Of a stretch of DNA of 64,000 bases, positions 1 to 11,311 are shown piece by piece. Where the stretch lies: NCBI GenBank assembly GCA_902806575.1, contig CADCXD010000003.1, forward strand, positions 246,564-310,563. The letters are read 5' to 3'. The translations under genes and the position numbers were made by a program. The DNA is from Jackrogersella multiformis. Its lineage: Eukaryota; Ascomycota; Sordariomycetes; Xylariales; Hypoxylaceae. Position 1 is the stretch's first letter. Every line of letters begins with the position of its first letter. The notes beneath the pieces were generated by a model. The model was not told the origin of the DNA. It searched no databases and worked only from the letters and a program-made list of their open reading frames with translations.

Positions 1-655
1 AGGAAAATAATTGTGTGGGTATGATTATTAGGGTCTTGTGGCCCTGCGACATAGGTCTCCTGAGACATCTTCGTATTGTCAAAAGCCGGTGCCTGTAAGG
101 AATGGTACCTAAGGTAATTATTGCAAAGAATTATTAGAAAGAAAACAGTGTCGCTCACCTTGTTTTATATATAATAAAATGAAATGAAGTTCAGAATGAC
201 AACGGAAAACACTTTCTTGTTCCTCAATCTGTTTCTTCACTTAAAAATTGAGTTGACTATGGCTGACTTAAAATCCCGCCATCCTACCATTTCTACAGTA
301 AAAGCCACATAAGACGAGCTATCTTATGGGTGGCGTATGATATGAATGACGCTAGTTTCAGATCCCTAAACTTCCAAGCTTCATTCTAGTGTTTGAGGCT
401 TCTATGCGGCGTACCTAGGTAGGCATCATTTATATGGAATACTTGATGCTCGAAAATCTCGAAAGGAATAGTGTCATAGAGTCGTCGATTTCGTTAGTCT
501 AAAAATAAACCCCTTGCCCGCGCAACTTCAGCAGACGTGAAAGCGACTCTACCCGCGTCTAATAAAGACCCCCAATCAACGCCTCCGTTCAACCCGGTCA
601 ACCCTGTCAACCCATCTCCGACAACAGGGCCAAAAGCTTGAGAAGCCACCATGGC
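1..655. other. Left-edge intergenic region
   Basis: No coding region was recognised. The stretch is mixed AT-rich sequence with one CCTAGGTAGG-type motif near 412-425. The last 150 bases become more GC-rich and are probably the 3' UTR of the minus-strand gene ending at 656. Confidence 0.5.
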
Positions 656-1011
656 TTAGATGATGCAGAAGTCGCATGGTAGCGGGCACGGGATGCAGAA
701 GCAGAAGCGGCCCGGACAGCATGAGCTACGATCCCCGCCACGTAGATTTCCAAACTCGGGCTGGTCAGGCTGGGGACGTTGTGAATCTATTGTGAGAATT
801 AGTAACACGTCTCGTTGATATTCGTCATGTCATGTCATCCCTCTATCGTCGGATAGGGGCAGTCAGGTTTTACTGGATATGCAAGAGGGTCTATCGGCAT
901 ACCCATTGCTTGAAGAGCTACAGGTTGTGTGCTTTGGATCGACTGAGAAGCCGACGGCTCGCTTGGCTGCGCGGCCTGATTGTTAGGTGTCTGTGGTTGG
1001 GACGGCGACAT
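656..1011 (-). CDS. Small protein with Cys-rich C-terminal tail (79 aa)
   Basis: Two-exon model: exon 1 at 1011-903 and exon 2 at 786-656, split by a 116-nt intron. The donor reads G|GTATGC after an Ala-Met codon pair. The acceptor is CACAATAG and is preceded by a TTACTAAT branch-like site. The exons join in phase 1 and give 79 residues. The N-terminal half is rich in Pro, Gln and Ser, starts MSPSQPQTPN and looks disordered. The last 25 residues hold seven cysteines in CC, FCFC and CPLPCDFCII patterns and end at the stop. Short fungal proteins with a Pro/Gln head and a Cys-rich hydrophobic tail resemble CYSTM-like or palmitoylated membrane-tethered proteins; that role is inferred. Each exon alone is under 60 codons, so simple ORF scans miss the gene. 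No function can be assigned. Confidence 0.72.
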
Positions 1012-2105
1012 GCTTTGATATATAATTGTGTTATCGTGATGATACTATAAGTAGTAGGTACTAGGTAGGTAATGATATTATAAGATACTCTAGGTAGGTT
1101 AGTTGTAAGATAGAATGAAGAACCTTGTTTAATGTTACCTGAGAGTTTGGATTTGGATTTTGATGTAGTTATGAGATCAGGTGGTTCCTTGGTAGTCTAT
1201 AAGCATACCTTAGGCTAGGTACCTAGATAGGTAGGCACTTAGCTGGGCGGTGAATACATACGTGTATGGTCGCACGTAAGACGGTGACGTCATCCCGTCG
1301 CCTTACCAATATTGAAGGTACCAACCTCCTTACATTTTATTTTTTGGGGCAAATACCCCAGCGTCGGCGTAGCTTGAAATGCAATAAACAGAATCTATGA
1401 AGTTTTGAGGTGAATGTATTACCCCACAAATAGTTGGATCTCATTACAACTTTGATTTTACTCACGACTCACCACTTACAACTTACAACTCTAAAATGTC
1501 ATGAACATCTTCTGGTTAGTATTGCTACCCGCTGACGATCTACCCGCTCTCATATGTCTCGTAAGATAGAGTATAGTATACGTCAGCGCAAACCAAATCA
1601 AATCATTAACATTACTATTCCCTACCCTATTTCCTCCAATCCTATATCATCAAGGTTGTAGAACTTCAGCTGCCAAGATGCAGGATGCGGTCTATCCAAG
1701 CAGCCAAGGTAACAAGGTGTAAGAGGTAACAAACGCCTGACGGAAAGTTGACCTAAAGTCCTAATAATCCATCGATGTTTCCAGATATATTCGTCTCTGT
1801 TGCTACTGCAGGTGAACTCTATTTCTCTATTATAAACTTAGATAAACTTTTTATCTTTTTTATCCTTTTTATCTTTTTTATCTTTTACACCTCGGAGGAA
1901 ATACCTGCTAACTATCTTTCATCCATATCCTCGTCCCCTCATCATCCTCATCATCTATGCCTACCTACATACCTAGGTACCCATACTATAGCAATTGCCA
2001 TAACCCCTCATTCTTACACACCTACGAGAGCTCTTAAAGTGATGTCATAGGAACCTCATCACCAGTACACCTATAACCACCATCATCACCACCACCACAA
2101 CCACA
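1012..2105. promoter_or_regulatory. Shared upstream region of two divergent genes
   Basis: About 1.1 kb separates the start of the minus-strand Cys-rich gene from the plus-strand dehydrogenase. It contains several TAGGTAGGT/CCTAGGTA motifs (1070-1100, 1205-1232, 1970-1980). From about 1840 to 2100 it has long pyrimidine tracts (TTTTTATC and CATCATC runs) that lead into the dehydrogenase ATG, as is common in fungal promoters and leaders. The two genes are transcribed away from each other, so this is their only promoter space. Confidence 0.45.
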
Positions 2106-3170
2106 ATGCAGCTCGCCGTCTTCTCCGCCAAACCCTACGACAAGAAATACCTAACGGGCGCCCGCGCCACCGAGCTCGACAGTACCACCGGTATCCAAAT
2201 CGTCTACCACGAGTTCGCCTTGTCCCTCGAAACCGTTGCCCTCGCCAAGGGTGCCACCGCCGTCTGCGTCTTTGTGAACGACGACCTCACAGCCGACGTC
2301 CTCGAGTCCTTGTACGCGAATGGCATCCGCGCCGTCCTCTTGCGCTGCGCCGGGTACAACAACGTCGACCTGCAAGCGGCCCAGCGTTTGGAGCTCTTCG
2401 TCGCTAACGTGCCTTCGTATTCTCCCGAGGCCGTCGCCGAGTTCGCCGTGGCTCAGATACAGACCCTGAACCGGAATACCCACCGTGCCTACAACCGCGT
2501 CCGCGAAGGTAACTTCAACCTCCAGGGCCTCTTGGGACGTACCCTGCACGGCAAGACGGTCGGTGTAATCGGCACGGGGCGTATCGGAGTAGCCTTCGCG
2601 CGCATCATGCACGGCTTCGGGTGTCATCTCCTAGCCTTCGACCCCTTCGAGAACGACGACTTCAGGCCGTACGGCACATACACGGACCTTGACACACTCC
2701 TCGCCTCGAGCGACTTCGTGAGCTTGCACTGCCCTTTGACGGACAAGACGCGGCATATCATCAACGACGGTTCCCTGTCCAAGATGAAGCAAGGCGCCAT
2801 GCTAATCAACACGTCGCGCGGCGGCCTCATAAAAACCAAAGCCGCCATCGCCGCCCTCAAGAGCAAGCACCTAGGCGGGCTGGCGCTGGACGTGTACGAA
2901 GGCGAGGGCGCGTTCTTCTACAACGACCACTCGGGCCACATCATCGACGACGACGAGCTTATGCGCCTAACCACCTTTCACAATGTGCTCGTGTGCGGGC
3001 ACCAGGCTTTCTTCACCGAGGAGGCGCTCAGCGAGATCGCCGACGTTACCATCCGCAATTTGGGCGACTTTCTAGGCCGGAGGAAGTGCGGGAATGCGCT
3101 TGTCCAGGACTGGGATGAGGGCGGGTTACAGCCTTTGGTTAAAAAGGACTCTGTTCCCGTCCGGATTTAG
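2106..3170 (+). CDS. D-2-hydroxyacid (D-lactate-type) dehydrogenase
   Basis: Intronless, 354 residues, the normal length for the fermentative D-lactate dehydrogenase branch of the D-isomer 2-hydroxyacid dehydrogenase family. These enzymes interconvert pyruvate and D-lactate, or related 2-keto/2-hydroxy acids, with NADH. The Rossmann motif GTGRIG is at residues 156-161. The substrate-binding Arg lies in NTSRGG (Arg238), the acidic residue in DVYEGEG (Glu265 region) and the catalytic His in CGHQAFFTEEAL (His299), so the active site looks complete. The motifs VPSYSPEAVAEFA and LHCPLT are typical of the family. There is no signal or organelle peptide, so it is probably cytosolic. It converges on the flavin monooxygenase gene 434 nt downstream. 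Exact substrate is not determinable from sequence; D-lactate is the best guess. Confidence 0.93.
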   Translation: MQLAVFSAKPYDKKYLTGARATELDSTTGIQIVYHEFALSLETVALAKGATAVCVFVNDDLTADVLESLYANGIRAVLLRCAGYNNVDLQAAQRLELFVANVPSYSPEAVAEFAVAQIQTLNRNTHRAYNRVREGNFNLQGLLGRTLHGKTVGVIGTGRIGVAFARIMHGFGCHLLAFDPFENDDFRPYGTYTDLDTLLASSDFVSLHCPLTDKTRHIINDGSLSKMKQGAMLINTSRGGLIKTKAAIAALKSKHLGGLALDVYEGEGAFFYNDHSGHIIDDDELMRLTTFHNVLVCGHQAFFTEEALSEIADVTIRNLGDFLGRRKCGNALVQDWDEGGLQPLVKKDSVPVRI

Positions 3171-3604
3171 AAGTTGGCTGCTGTTTTGTAGGTAGGTAGG
3201 CAGGTAAGTGAGTGCTGGAAGGTGGGTAAGTAGAGAGGTATGTAGTAGCCTCCTATGAGCGAACAGGTATGAAAATCACAGACGGAGCTCTACTAAGCTT
3301 GTTGTTATTGTTGTTGTTATGTTTAACGTCTGAGCGAGCGCTCTACTAAGCTTGGTTGACTCGGTTAGATGACTACTAGTTGTAGCTACAATCTTATGAA
3401 TAAACAAAAGACATTACCACAATACCCTCGCATGAATCCCAGTCTGCATCTCTTCATCCCTATCTGTCTTTATATCTTTATGTCTGTATCTACCTCTGTT
3501 AACCGTACCCATCAAACCACTTATCTGAACCCCGAACCCCAAATCCTTAACTGTCTAAGTACCTACCCCCTTTTGACTGCGCCAGAAAACAACGATAACA
3601 GCTA
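3171..3604. terminator. Convergent 3' ends; poly(A) signal candidate
   Basis: This 434-nt spacer lies between two convergent genes. An AATAAA hexamer at 3399-3404 is a plausible poly(A) signal for the plus-strand dehydrogenase. A 14-nt segment (GCTCTACTAAGCTT) occurs twice, near 3287 and 3342. No gene was found. Confidence 0.35.
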
Positions 3605-6044
3605 TCACACCCTCCTATAAACCCCATTGATCGTATAATCCTTCTTGGGCCCCATAACCGTATACCCCAGCTTCCACTCCCTCAGGTTGACGGCGTTGAA
3701 GTCGAACTCGTAGTGCACGTCGTATAGATCCTCGACGCACAGGTGGCTCGCCTTCGCCAGCCACCCCTTTCCTGTCTTCCCCTTCGTCTCCTTCCTCCCC
3801 CCATTGTCCGCATCCCTGCTCTCGTTTCCATTCCCATTCTCCCCAGCCTCGGCACCAGCCTCCGGCACCAAAAACCGCAGCTCGTGGAACAAGTAATCGG
3901 CGCGCAGGGGGTCGTCGGTGCGCGCGAACCACACGCTCAGCCGGTCGGCCAGCTCGTCGTAGCGCCACACGTAGCGCCGCGTCGCGCGGAACGACAGCCC
4001 CGGGGCGTCGCGCGCCGTGAACGTCCCGTCCTCGACGTACAGGTACTCCAGCCCTAGCCCGGGCTCGGACTCAAAGTCGGGAGAAGGTGAGGATGGGGAT
4101 GGGGATAGGGAGGAGGTAGACCGCCCGTCCGCGGTCCCCTCCCGCAGGTGGAAGCGCGCGGTGCCCTCGAAGCGGCCGCTCGGGTGCGAGGGCAGGCGCG
4201 AGCTCAGCGTGCGCGAGAGCTGCCACTCGCCCAGCAAGGAGCGGAACACGGCGCCGGAGACGAAGCGCGCGGCTGTGAGGCCCGCCTGCACCGTAGCGTG
4301 CGCCGCGTGCAAGTTCTGCGCTGCTTCCTCGTCGGCGCCCGAGGGGTGGTACCGCGCCGGCGTCAGGATATCCATGGGTTTGCCGTTGGCGAGGGCCGGG
4401 GTGGCGCCGAAGGGGCGGAGAGGGAGCGAGAGCGCGCGCGCGAATTCTTGCATCAGGAAGGCGTAGTCGCCCATGGGGAACTGCGAGGTGCGCGGGTCGG
4501 CGCGCAGCGCGAGAGTGCGCGCGATGCTGGTGTCGGACGAGAGGGCTTGTTGGAGGGTTGGAGCCGGCGCGGCACGGGATGGCGTCCATTGGTGGGCGAG
4601 AAAGCGGGCTTGCATCTCCATGACGCCCCAGTAGGGAGAACGGTACATGCCGACGAAGCCGAGGGTGGGCAGGGACGGGTGGTGCGTCCCGTGGAAGGCG
4701 AGGGCGACGGGGAGGTCGGGGTGGGAAGGGGAGTGGGAGATGGTCTCGAGGACCGAGGGGGGGAGGAACGAGAGGGAGGGAGATGGGTCGAACCCGGTTG
4801 CTAGGATCACGGCGGCGACGTCGGGGATCTGCTCGTTGGTTGGGGAGAGTGTGGCGGTGTTTCCGGAGAATGCTGATAGCTTGCCCTTGCTGATTCTGAT
4901 GAGTCCGGCTCGCACGAAGTCCATGTAATACTGGCTCATGGCTAATAACGGTGGCTCATCTAGTAGATCACCGTCTATTTTGGTCTCTGCTGAGAATTCG
5001 GATTGGTCTGTGCCTAAAGAGGTCTTAAAGATGGAGTTCAACACGCGCGCTACGTCGACGCTTATATGTCCTTGGCTATTTGTCAGGGGGGACGGCCGAT
5101 TAGCCAGGTTGTATGAAGGCAAGTCACACGGGAGGAAGGGTGGTGCTGATGCAGTTGGCTGTTTGTCTGGTTATCATTCTACTCTTTGGGCTCGCGTATG
5201 AAAGGAGAAGAGTCGGGATGGTCTACATACCTTTGGAGATGTGAAGAGTGGGAAGACCCATGATGGTCGGTGGACGACGTGGTGTATGGAGTATTGATCT
5301 GGCTCTTCGATGATCTTTTCTCCCGGTGAATGGATAGCAGACGATAAATGCGTTGCGATGGTGGCTGCAGTCTCAACTCCAGACATCTGTCCGCCCACGA
5401 CAAGAATCTTGCCCCCACGGCGGGTTGACTTTGCTAAGAGTGTCTTGAGATCGCGATACTTGCTGCTGTGAATGATCGGCACGTCCGTCTCTCTCGGCAC
5501 ATAATCCGGCCATATCGGCTTCCCGAAGAATCCGGTGGTTACCAGGAAGTAGTCAAATGTAGCCGTCTCGGATCCTCCGACCGACTCCGTCTGCACTGTC
5601 CATGAGCTATCCTCTTGCAGGGCAGCTTTCACGACTTTGTGCCCGAGTCGTATATCAGCACCCCCGTATTCCTTGAGATACCGTTCCAGGTATTGGCCCA
5701 CTTGCCAGGCCTTGGGGAATTGCGGATCGGAATCCCGCCAGGCAAGATCGCTGAACTGGACTGTATGTCTGCTCTGGTTAGTCACCATGAGCGGATGTAC
5801 AAGACCGTCAGCATCGTCTTTGCTTGTGGGCCACAATCCGCCGATGCGAGACTGAGCCTCAAAGATGGTGACTTTAAATGAACCCGCTGGCGCATCGTGA
5901 AGTAAGGTCTTCGCTGCCACGAGACCAGAAGGTCCGGCGCCTAGATTCCATGTGAGCAAGTCGATAATAATAACTCAGGCCTGAGAGGGCGGAGTAGCAT
6001 TCGCTGTCCTACCACCTACCAACGATACAGACGTTCTTAGCCAT
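3605..6044 (-). CDS. FAD/NADPH flavin monooxygenase fused to DUF6314-like domain (762 aa)
   Basis: Three exons: 6044-6020 (25 nt), 5940-5231 and 5158-3605. The introns are 79 and 72 nt (donors GTAGGT and GTATGT; acceptors CTAG and ACAG). The 25-nt first exon encodes MAKNVCIV and splits the FAD-binding GAGPSG motif at its first Gly. The second motif GGLW and the NADPH-binding GGQMSG segment follow in exon 2. Exon 3 continues the monooxygenase, with the LATGFDPSPS-type motif, to about residue 520. The last 200 residues start at LLGEWQLSR, contain YVEDGTFTA, RRYVWRY and CVEDLYDVHYEF, and end in GPKKDYTINGVYRR. This matches what I know of the DUF6314 family, which is often fused to FMOs in fungi. 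The enzyme probably oxygenates a soft nucleophile (N or S) or a ketone; the substrate is unknown. The linker at about 640-690 (Ser/Pro and Glu/Gly/Asn-rich) is low complexity. Confidence 0.88.
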
Positions 6045-7398
6045 GCCGCCGGTCCGGACCAAGGCCCGGGATATGCCGTAAGATTTAGCGAGAATTGTAT
6101 AATACTATGCAACGGGAGACATCTGTGAGTAGATGATCTGAACGGAGCAGTTTGGTGTTTGTTCTTGTAGAAATGCTTGGCTCGGTGATAAAACGTAGGT
6201 ATTCATCCTTCTCGAATACTCAAATACCTCAACAAGCAAAAACTTGACCAAACTTATCTCACTCAGCACTAACAAAGTATCAACACGGATAGAGTATCTA
6301 TAAACTCCCTAGTACAGGAGGCTATTACCAACTCAATTACCTATCCACTATCCACTTATGGATATTAGCACTTTATTAGTTTCACCGATACCAAGTATCA
6401 CGGCATCCCACGGGAATCTAAGCGGCGCATCAATAAAACGCCGGATTCCGGATTCCGGCTTACGGCTTCAATTGTAAATCGGGCATCCGCCACCAACTAG
6501 ATCAATCTTTCTTCATAAGCCCCTTTTCTTGATATATCTGTACCAGAAATTTTATATCCGTTCCTTACCTAATATAAATAAATGGTCCTCAACTCAAATT
6601 AAATCTATATGAAATCACCTCAATTGTCAAAGCTATTGTGTTCGGTCTCCCTTGCTTTTAAATCGTTTATTGTTGCTTATCGTGAAGAAACAGACTCGGT
6701 TGACAATCACGATCATACATGAAGACACAAAAGAGTCTTATAATAGTTTGAACTATTTATCATAGCTCTTCGCGACCAGTCTATCTCGTTCTCGACTACT
6801 ACATGTTAATCTTAAGTATCTATAAGTACGTATCCGAGACAACTCGCCAAGCTGAGATCCTCTATTGAAGCTATGGAGCCGAAATAATCCGTTAAGATCT
6901 TGAATAGAATCATGTTCTCGAATCATCAACGATTAACTGTGTACCTACCTAGGTAGTGAACCTCCCTTACTATTAGTCATTATCAACCACTGCACTTGGC
7001 GAATTCGACTTGCTAGGTAGGCAGTATCCAATAAACCGTCTAGGGCTGCAATAAAGTTATCTCGAAGACTTTACCATGCTCTCTTATTAGCAATTCGAAT
7101 TGCGAAATTTGGTCGTGTAAAGTACTTTGCACGATAGCGGGACGCGACATGGAAGAACCTTGGAAGCATACACCCGGCCGGCTAGAATAAGGTCCTTGGC
7201 CTTTGGATGGTTCTCGCGGATGCTTCCGAATCTCGCAGGATCAATACGCTCATTGGGACACCACCATTTCCATGGTATAGATGCCATATGCATGGATCCA
7301 GGGCATGCGAGTCCAGGTATATTCCCGCTTGCCCTGCAGCAGCTTTCCGCTTTCCCGCGAGCATTCTCGGACGAAGTCAGGCATGGTCCAATTTGCCT

Positions 7399-7442
7399 TT
7401 CTACTAGAGGACGTTTATACATATAAACGTCCTCTAGTAGAA
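7399..7442. repeat. Perfect 44-nt palindrome (hairpin/cruciform)
   Basis: The left arm 7399-7419 is the exact reverse complement of the right arm 7422-7442. Only a CA dinucleotide (7420-7421) separates them. The arms contain CTAGAGGACGTTTATA. It lies in gene-free sequence and is not followed by a T tract, so an RNA terminator is unlikely. Confidence 0.95.
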
Positions 7443-10400
7443 TAAGTGAGGCTTGAGGTATATATCTACCTAGGTAGGTATGCATTCAAGCGAGTTAGAT
7501 GTTTCGAGACTAGGGATAGCTGGATCGAGTACGCCTACCCCGACGAATATTCCGTACTAATCAGTTATCTATTCGCAATCATTACCCAGGTATTCAAGGT
7601 AGACACATGTGCCTATCCGCCACCTAGGTAGGTAGTTAGAGGTTGAGATCCATGCCTTATAAGATTAGAACAATTCCCGATACCGAGAATTATAGACATA
7701 ATCTGAAGCTCGATATCTCATAATGTTAGTTTATCCCTTGATGTTCGCAATTCGAAATGCCTCGGTATTTGTAAGCTTCACCGACTGAACTAGCAGTTCT
7801 CGGACAGTGAGATGGCCAATTACCTACCCTTCTATGAGTAGATAGGTAGGTAGGTAGGTACCTAGGTAGGTAAGGAGGCAAGCAACATGACATTAAAGCC
7901 ATGTTGCCCGAGAAGACAGGCATTGTTTCTCGTCAAGTCCTAGGGCCTATTATCGAAGCGCATCTACGGTCCCGGTTAGTCCAATCTTCCTTGACCAGGC
8001 AAATGAGTAGGTGAAGGGAGACCGCATTAGTTCCAATTTGTCCTACGTAGAATCGCTCGGCTGGGAAGGGAATAGAACATGGTATATCCAGGGACAATGT
8101 CGGTGCCCAATATTCAAATTAAGACTCGTATGAGAAAGCGTCAGCCGAATATGTATATGACTTTCTCTCCTTGTACAACATAAGAATTGCGATACCTAGG
8201 TAGGCTAGGGCGATACCTAGGCTAGGTGGTTTAACGTCGCATGGGCTTCCTATTGTTATATTGTTAAATAATCATACAGGGCTGAATATTTAAGATGACA
8301 ATGGACGCCAGAGATGTTGTGTATTAAGACTCGCGGCTCAAAAAAATAAAAGGCAGTCGGTGGCGTGTTGATTATGATGTTCTCATTTCTCGACCTATAT
8401 GAATCTTGCATGCCCATCCTGTCAGCGTGTTCAATTTCAATTCGGCTGTTTATTTGAAACCGCTGTTGCTCAAGTTGTGACTCTCAGATGTGATCATTGA
8501 AGAAGTTTGATTGGAATTTAGTGTGCACATTACAGTAATTCAGTAATTGACAGGGCTATACCGAGGTGGGGTACGAAGTAATCATTGGTGGAGACCCAAC
8601 GAACAAGGTTTGCATAGTACCAAACAGTTCGGTGCAAGACTAGCCATAGAGGTGCCCACTGCCCGCACTGCCCGCGCTTACCCTAGAGTGAAGTGCGATG
8701 GGGATTTTGATGGGGTAAAGTGTATTTGTTCCTTGGAGCGGCGGTCCCTAACCCCAACTGATCCTTCCCATGCGGGGTAGCTTCCTTGGCTCCAAGCTAC
8801 CCTCCCAGTTTAGCAGCACCTGGGCAGGGAAGGGGAGTAGATGAGCTCATGGAGATAAGAGAAAGAGCGGACACCGTGAGAGCCGGGAATGTGATTCGGG
8901 GCTTATTTTATTTTAGCTCCCGTTCTGCCGTTCAACTAGAGATATATATTTAATGTTGATATTTGAGTTTAATAGCACCAACTCGACTAGGTATCTCCCA
9001 GGGGTAGGCAATGCCAATGGATGCAACTGCCGCACAGATAAAGTCTAAGCTTGAAGCTAGCAGAAAACAGAAAGCAAAGACTTTAGTACTAGTGGGATAA
9101 ATACCTAATTTACCTTTTCTACCTAGGCTTCCAAGGTTCTTCTCTTTCCTCAATCTTCCCCTCAAGAATCCAGAGATTTACACCACGCATGTCGAAGACA
9201 AACATCCACATGATTCGCGCTGTCTTCTAATTGATTGACAGGTATCACAAAATGTCCACAGCATAGTCCTGTGGTTGTGTAAGACTGAATCCAAGACATG
9301 TCAGAAGTCGGCGTGGGATTCTGTGCAATACATACTTACATACCTACCTACCTGAGGTACGTGCGATACCATACCTTACCATCCCCAGAGTTATCCGTTG
9401 GACACAAGACGGGAGAAACAATCGATTCATGCGAGAAAACTCCCAGAAGCTAGTCTCGAGTGTCACAGTTTAATTCGGCCGCGAGGCAATGCCAATGCGG
9501 CTGAGATATCCGAGACGTGGTTCTTCGACGAGGACAACCTGATGATAAGTAGTAGTATTGTAAGTCTCTCGCCCTCGGGAACTCCCATGCTAGACATATT
9601 AACTACCTATATAACTATTCCTATCCTTACCTACCTACGTAGGTAGTATATGTGTATGCGATTCAAGGAATCAGACGTGCACAGTCGAAGTCGAAGTGCA
9701 GTTTACATCGGATTCCCAACAGTGTTGCGAACACGAAATATTCCCTTCCGATGTGTATCGTTCGACAACCACGTCTAGTATATGACAAAGTCGACAATCA
9801 TAGCAACTACATCCATTATTACTCAACTCAGACAAGGCGTGCTTTTAAGTATGTCCACCTATAAGCATGAGTGTACCTACCTAAGTAGGTATGCATGTAC
9901 ATTGTTGGCGATGTAACGGGGCAATCCCAATCCCTTGACGAGATTCAGGACCCGTTTACGGCGCATCGGGGAATATTCCCCTTGTTGACAAATGCCCCTA
10001 CCGAGCATAAGCCTCGTTAGTAAAAGTGCGTCACAGGGGTCCTCTTTCGTGTCTTGGCCATTGCTAGTTCTTACCTGTCTGCAGGGTGTAATACCGCCAC
10101 CACTCAAGTCTACTACCGGTGGCAGCGGTCCAACTTCTGGAATTATCTGCTATGCCACTAAAAAGCCATCTTCATCTATTATGATCTTGATCGTCGCTTA
10201 CCTAGCAGCCTAGGTAGTTATAGGAGGCACGGTAGCACTGGATAATCGTAGGATACCTACCCCTTTATTCCAAATCTACTTTCTTGATCGGACAAATATT
10301 CTTATCCGTATTAAAAATTTACCTATTACCTAGATTGTCATCGCTAGGAAAACTTTCCGGGCCATTCCATTGGATGGAGGTGATCTGGTAGACCCGAGAT

Positions 10401-10732
10401 ACGGGCCAAGTCCTCGTCAACCACATTGGTGCTCCCTTTGCATACAATCCATGATGTACAATGAGATCCAAGCTCTAAGCAGGCTGGCTAATACAATACT
10501 TACCTACTTAACCAAAACGAATTCGGTAGGCCAGGCTATCGTCGACTTTGCCTCTGGACTTCCGGATTGGGTAGTTGTCGGCCCACCTTGATAATGTCTG
10601 CTGGACTGGACCTCGTACATGGAAGTGCAATAAGTTGGCTATTACCCCCTCTTAAAGAAAAGACATCCCCGTTATACCCCAGGCTCTCCATTAAATAAAT
10701 TGCCGATCCTCCTCCTCCTCATACTCCCACGA

Positions 10733-10759
10733 TTATTACTACTACTACTACTACTACTC
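10733..10759 (+). repeat. TAC/CTA triplet microsatellite
   Basis: About eight consecutive TAC triplets follow a run of TCC triplets, upstream of the MFS transporter gene. Confidence 0.85.
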
Positions 10760-11311
10760 CTTAACCCCATCCCTTCTCCGGTCCCTGGTTCTCAACCTCC
10801 CTCCTCCCATTCTTTGGACCTTGAAACTCAGCTAAGCCCTACCAACGTTATAACTAGGCTAATAAACGCCTACCGTTACCTATCGTGTTGCTGTTAACCC
10901 GCGAAACCTCTTTTACGCACCTACCTACGTATATACCAACCTACATCCATAACTCTACACCCCCCCGCGATGCGTTAGCCCTTCATCAATCTCACCCTCC
11001 CTTGATGTGATGCATTTCCATTTATACTTATCCACTTAAACATTTGGTATATCCTCGGATTGATTGACTTCGGTCCCGTGTATTATATTTGAGCCCGATT
11101 GATCGCACATATTGATTGTGCCGGCTCTCAGTCCAGTCTTGAGTTCGCATGACGAGCGAGAAACTTCTCTTACACTATTCACTATCAGTGTATCTATATC
11201 GGAATTCATATTTTCTTGCGAATCATATCCGGCCTGATTCATAACATTCGAAAAACAATCATAGGCTAGTAGTCATTCTTACACGCTATAGCAACACGAC
11301 GTCGAGAAGTC

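Larger units (their letters stand above)
6045..11311. other. Gene-poor 5.3-kb intergenic block
   Basis: No convincing gene was found. Several 60-130-codon open frames overlap one another on both strands (around 7.1-7.5, 9.4-9.9 and 9.9-10.2 kb). None carries a recognisable motif. The block holds a perfect 44-nt palindrome at 7399-7442, many TACCTAGGTAGGTA motifs (6945, 7470, 7625, 7845-7872, 8195-8225, 9337, 9630, 9875) and a TAC triplet run at about 10733-10759. The last 600 nt turn pyrimidine-rich and probably form the promoter and leader of the MFS gene at 11312. Confidence 0.5.

Noticed and set aside
2151..2866. Minus-strand open frames of 158 and 80 codons
   Set aside because: They are antisense shadows inside the D-2-hydroxyacid dehydrogenase gene, created by its GC-rich third positions. 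No motif.
3615..4928. Several 90-220-codon frames on both strands
   Set aside because: They lie inside the GC-rich last exon of the flavin monooxygenase, in other frames, with repetitive Arg/Glu/Gly-rich translations.
7087..7631. Overlapping frames of 132, 99, 66 and 61 codons
   Set aside because: They overlap on both strands, lack family motifs, and run into the 44-nt palindrome and a CCTAGGTAGG motif. There is no splice-supported extension.
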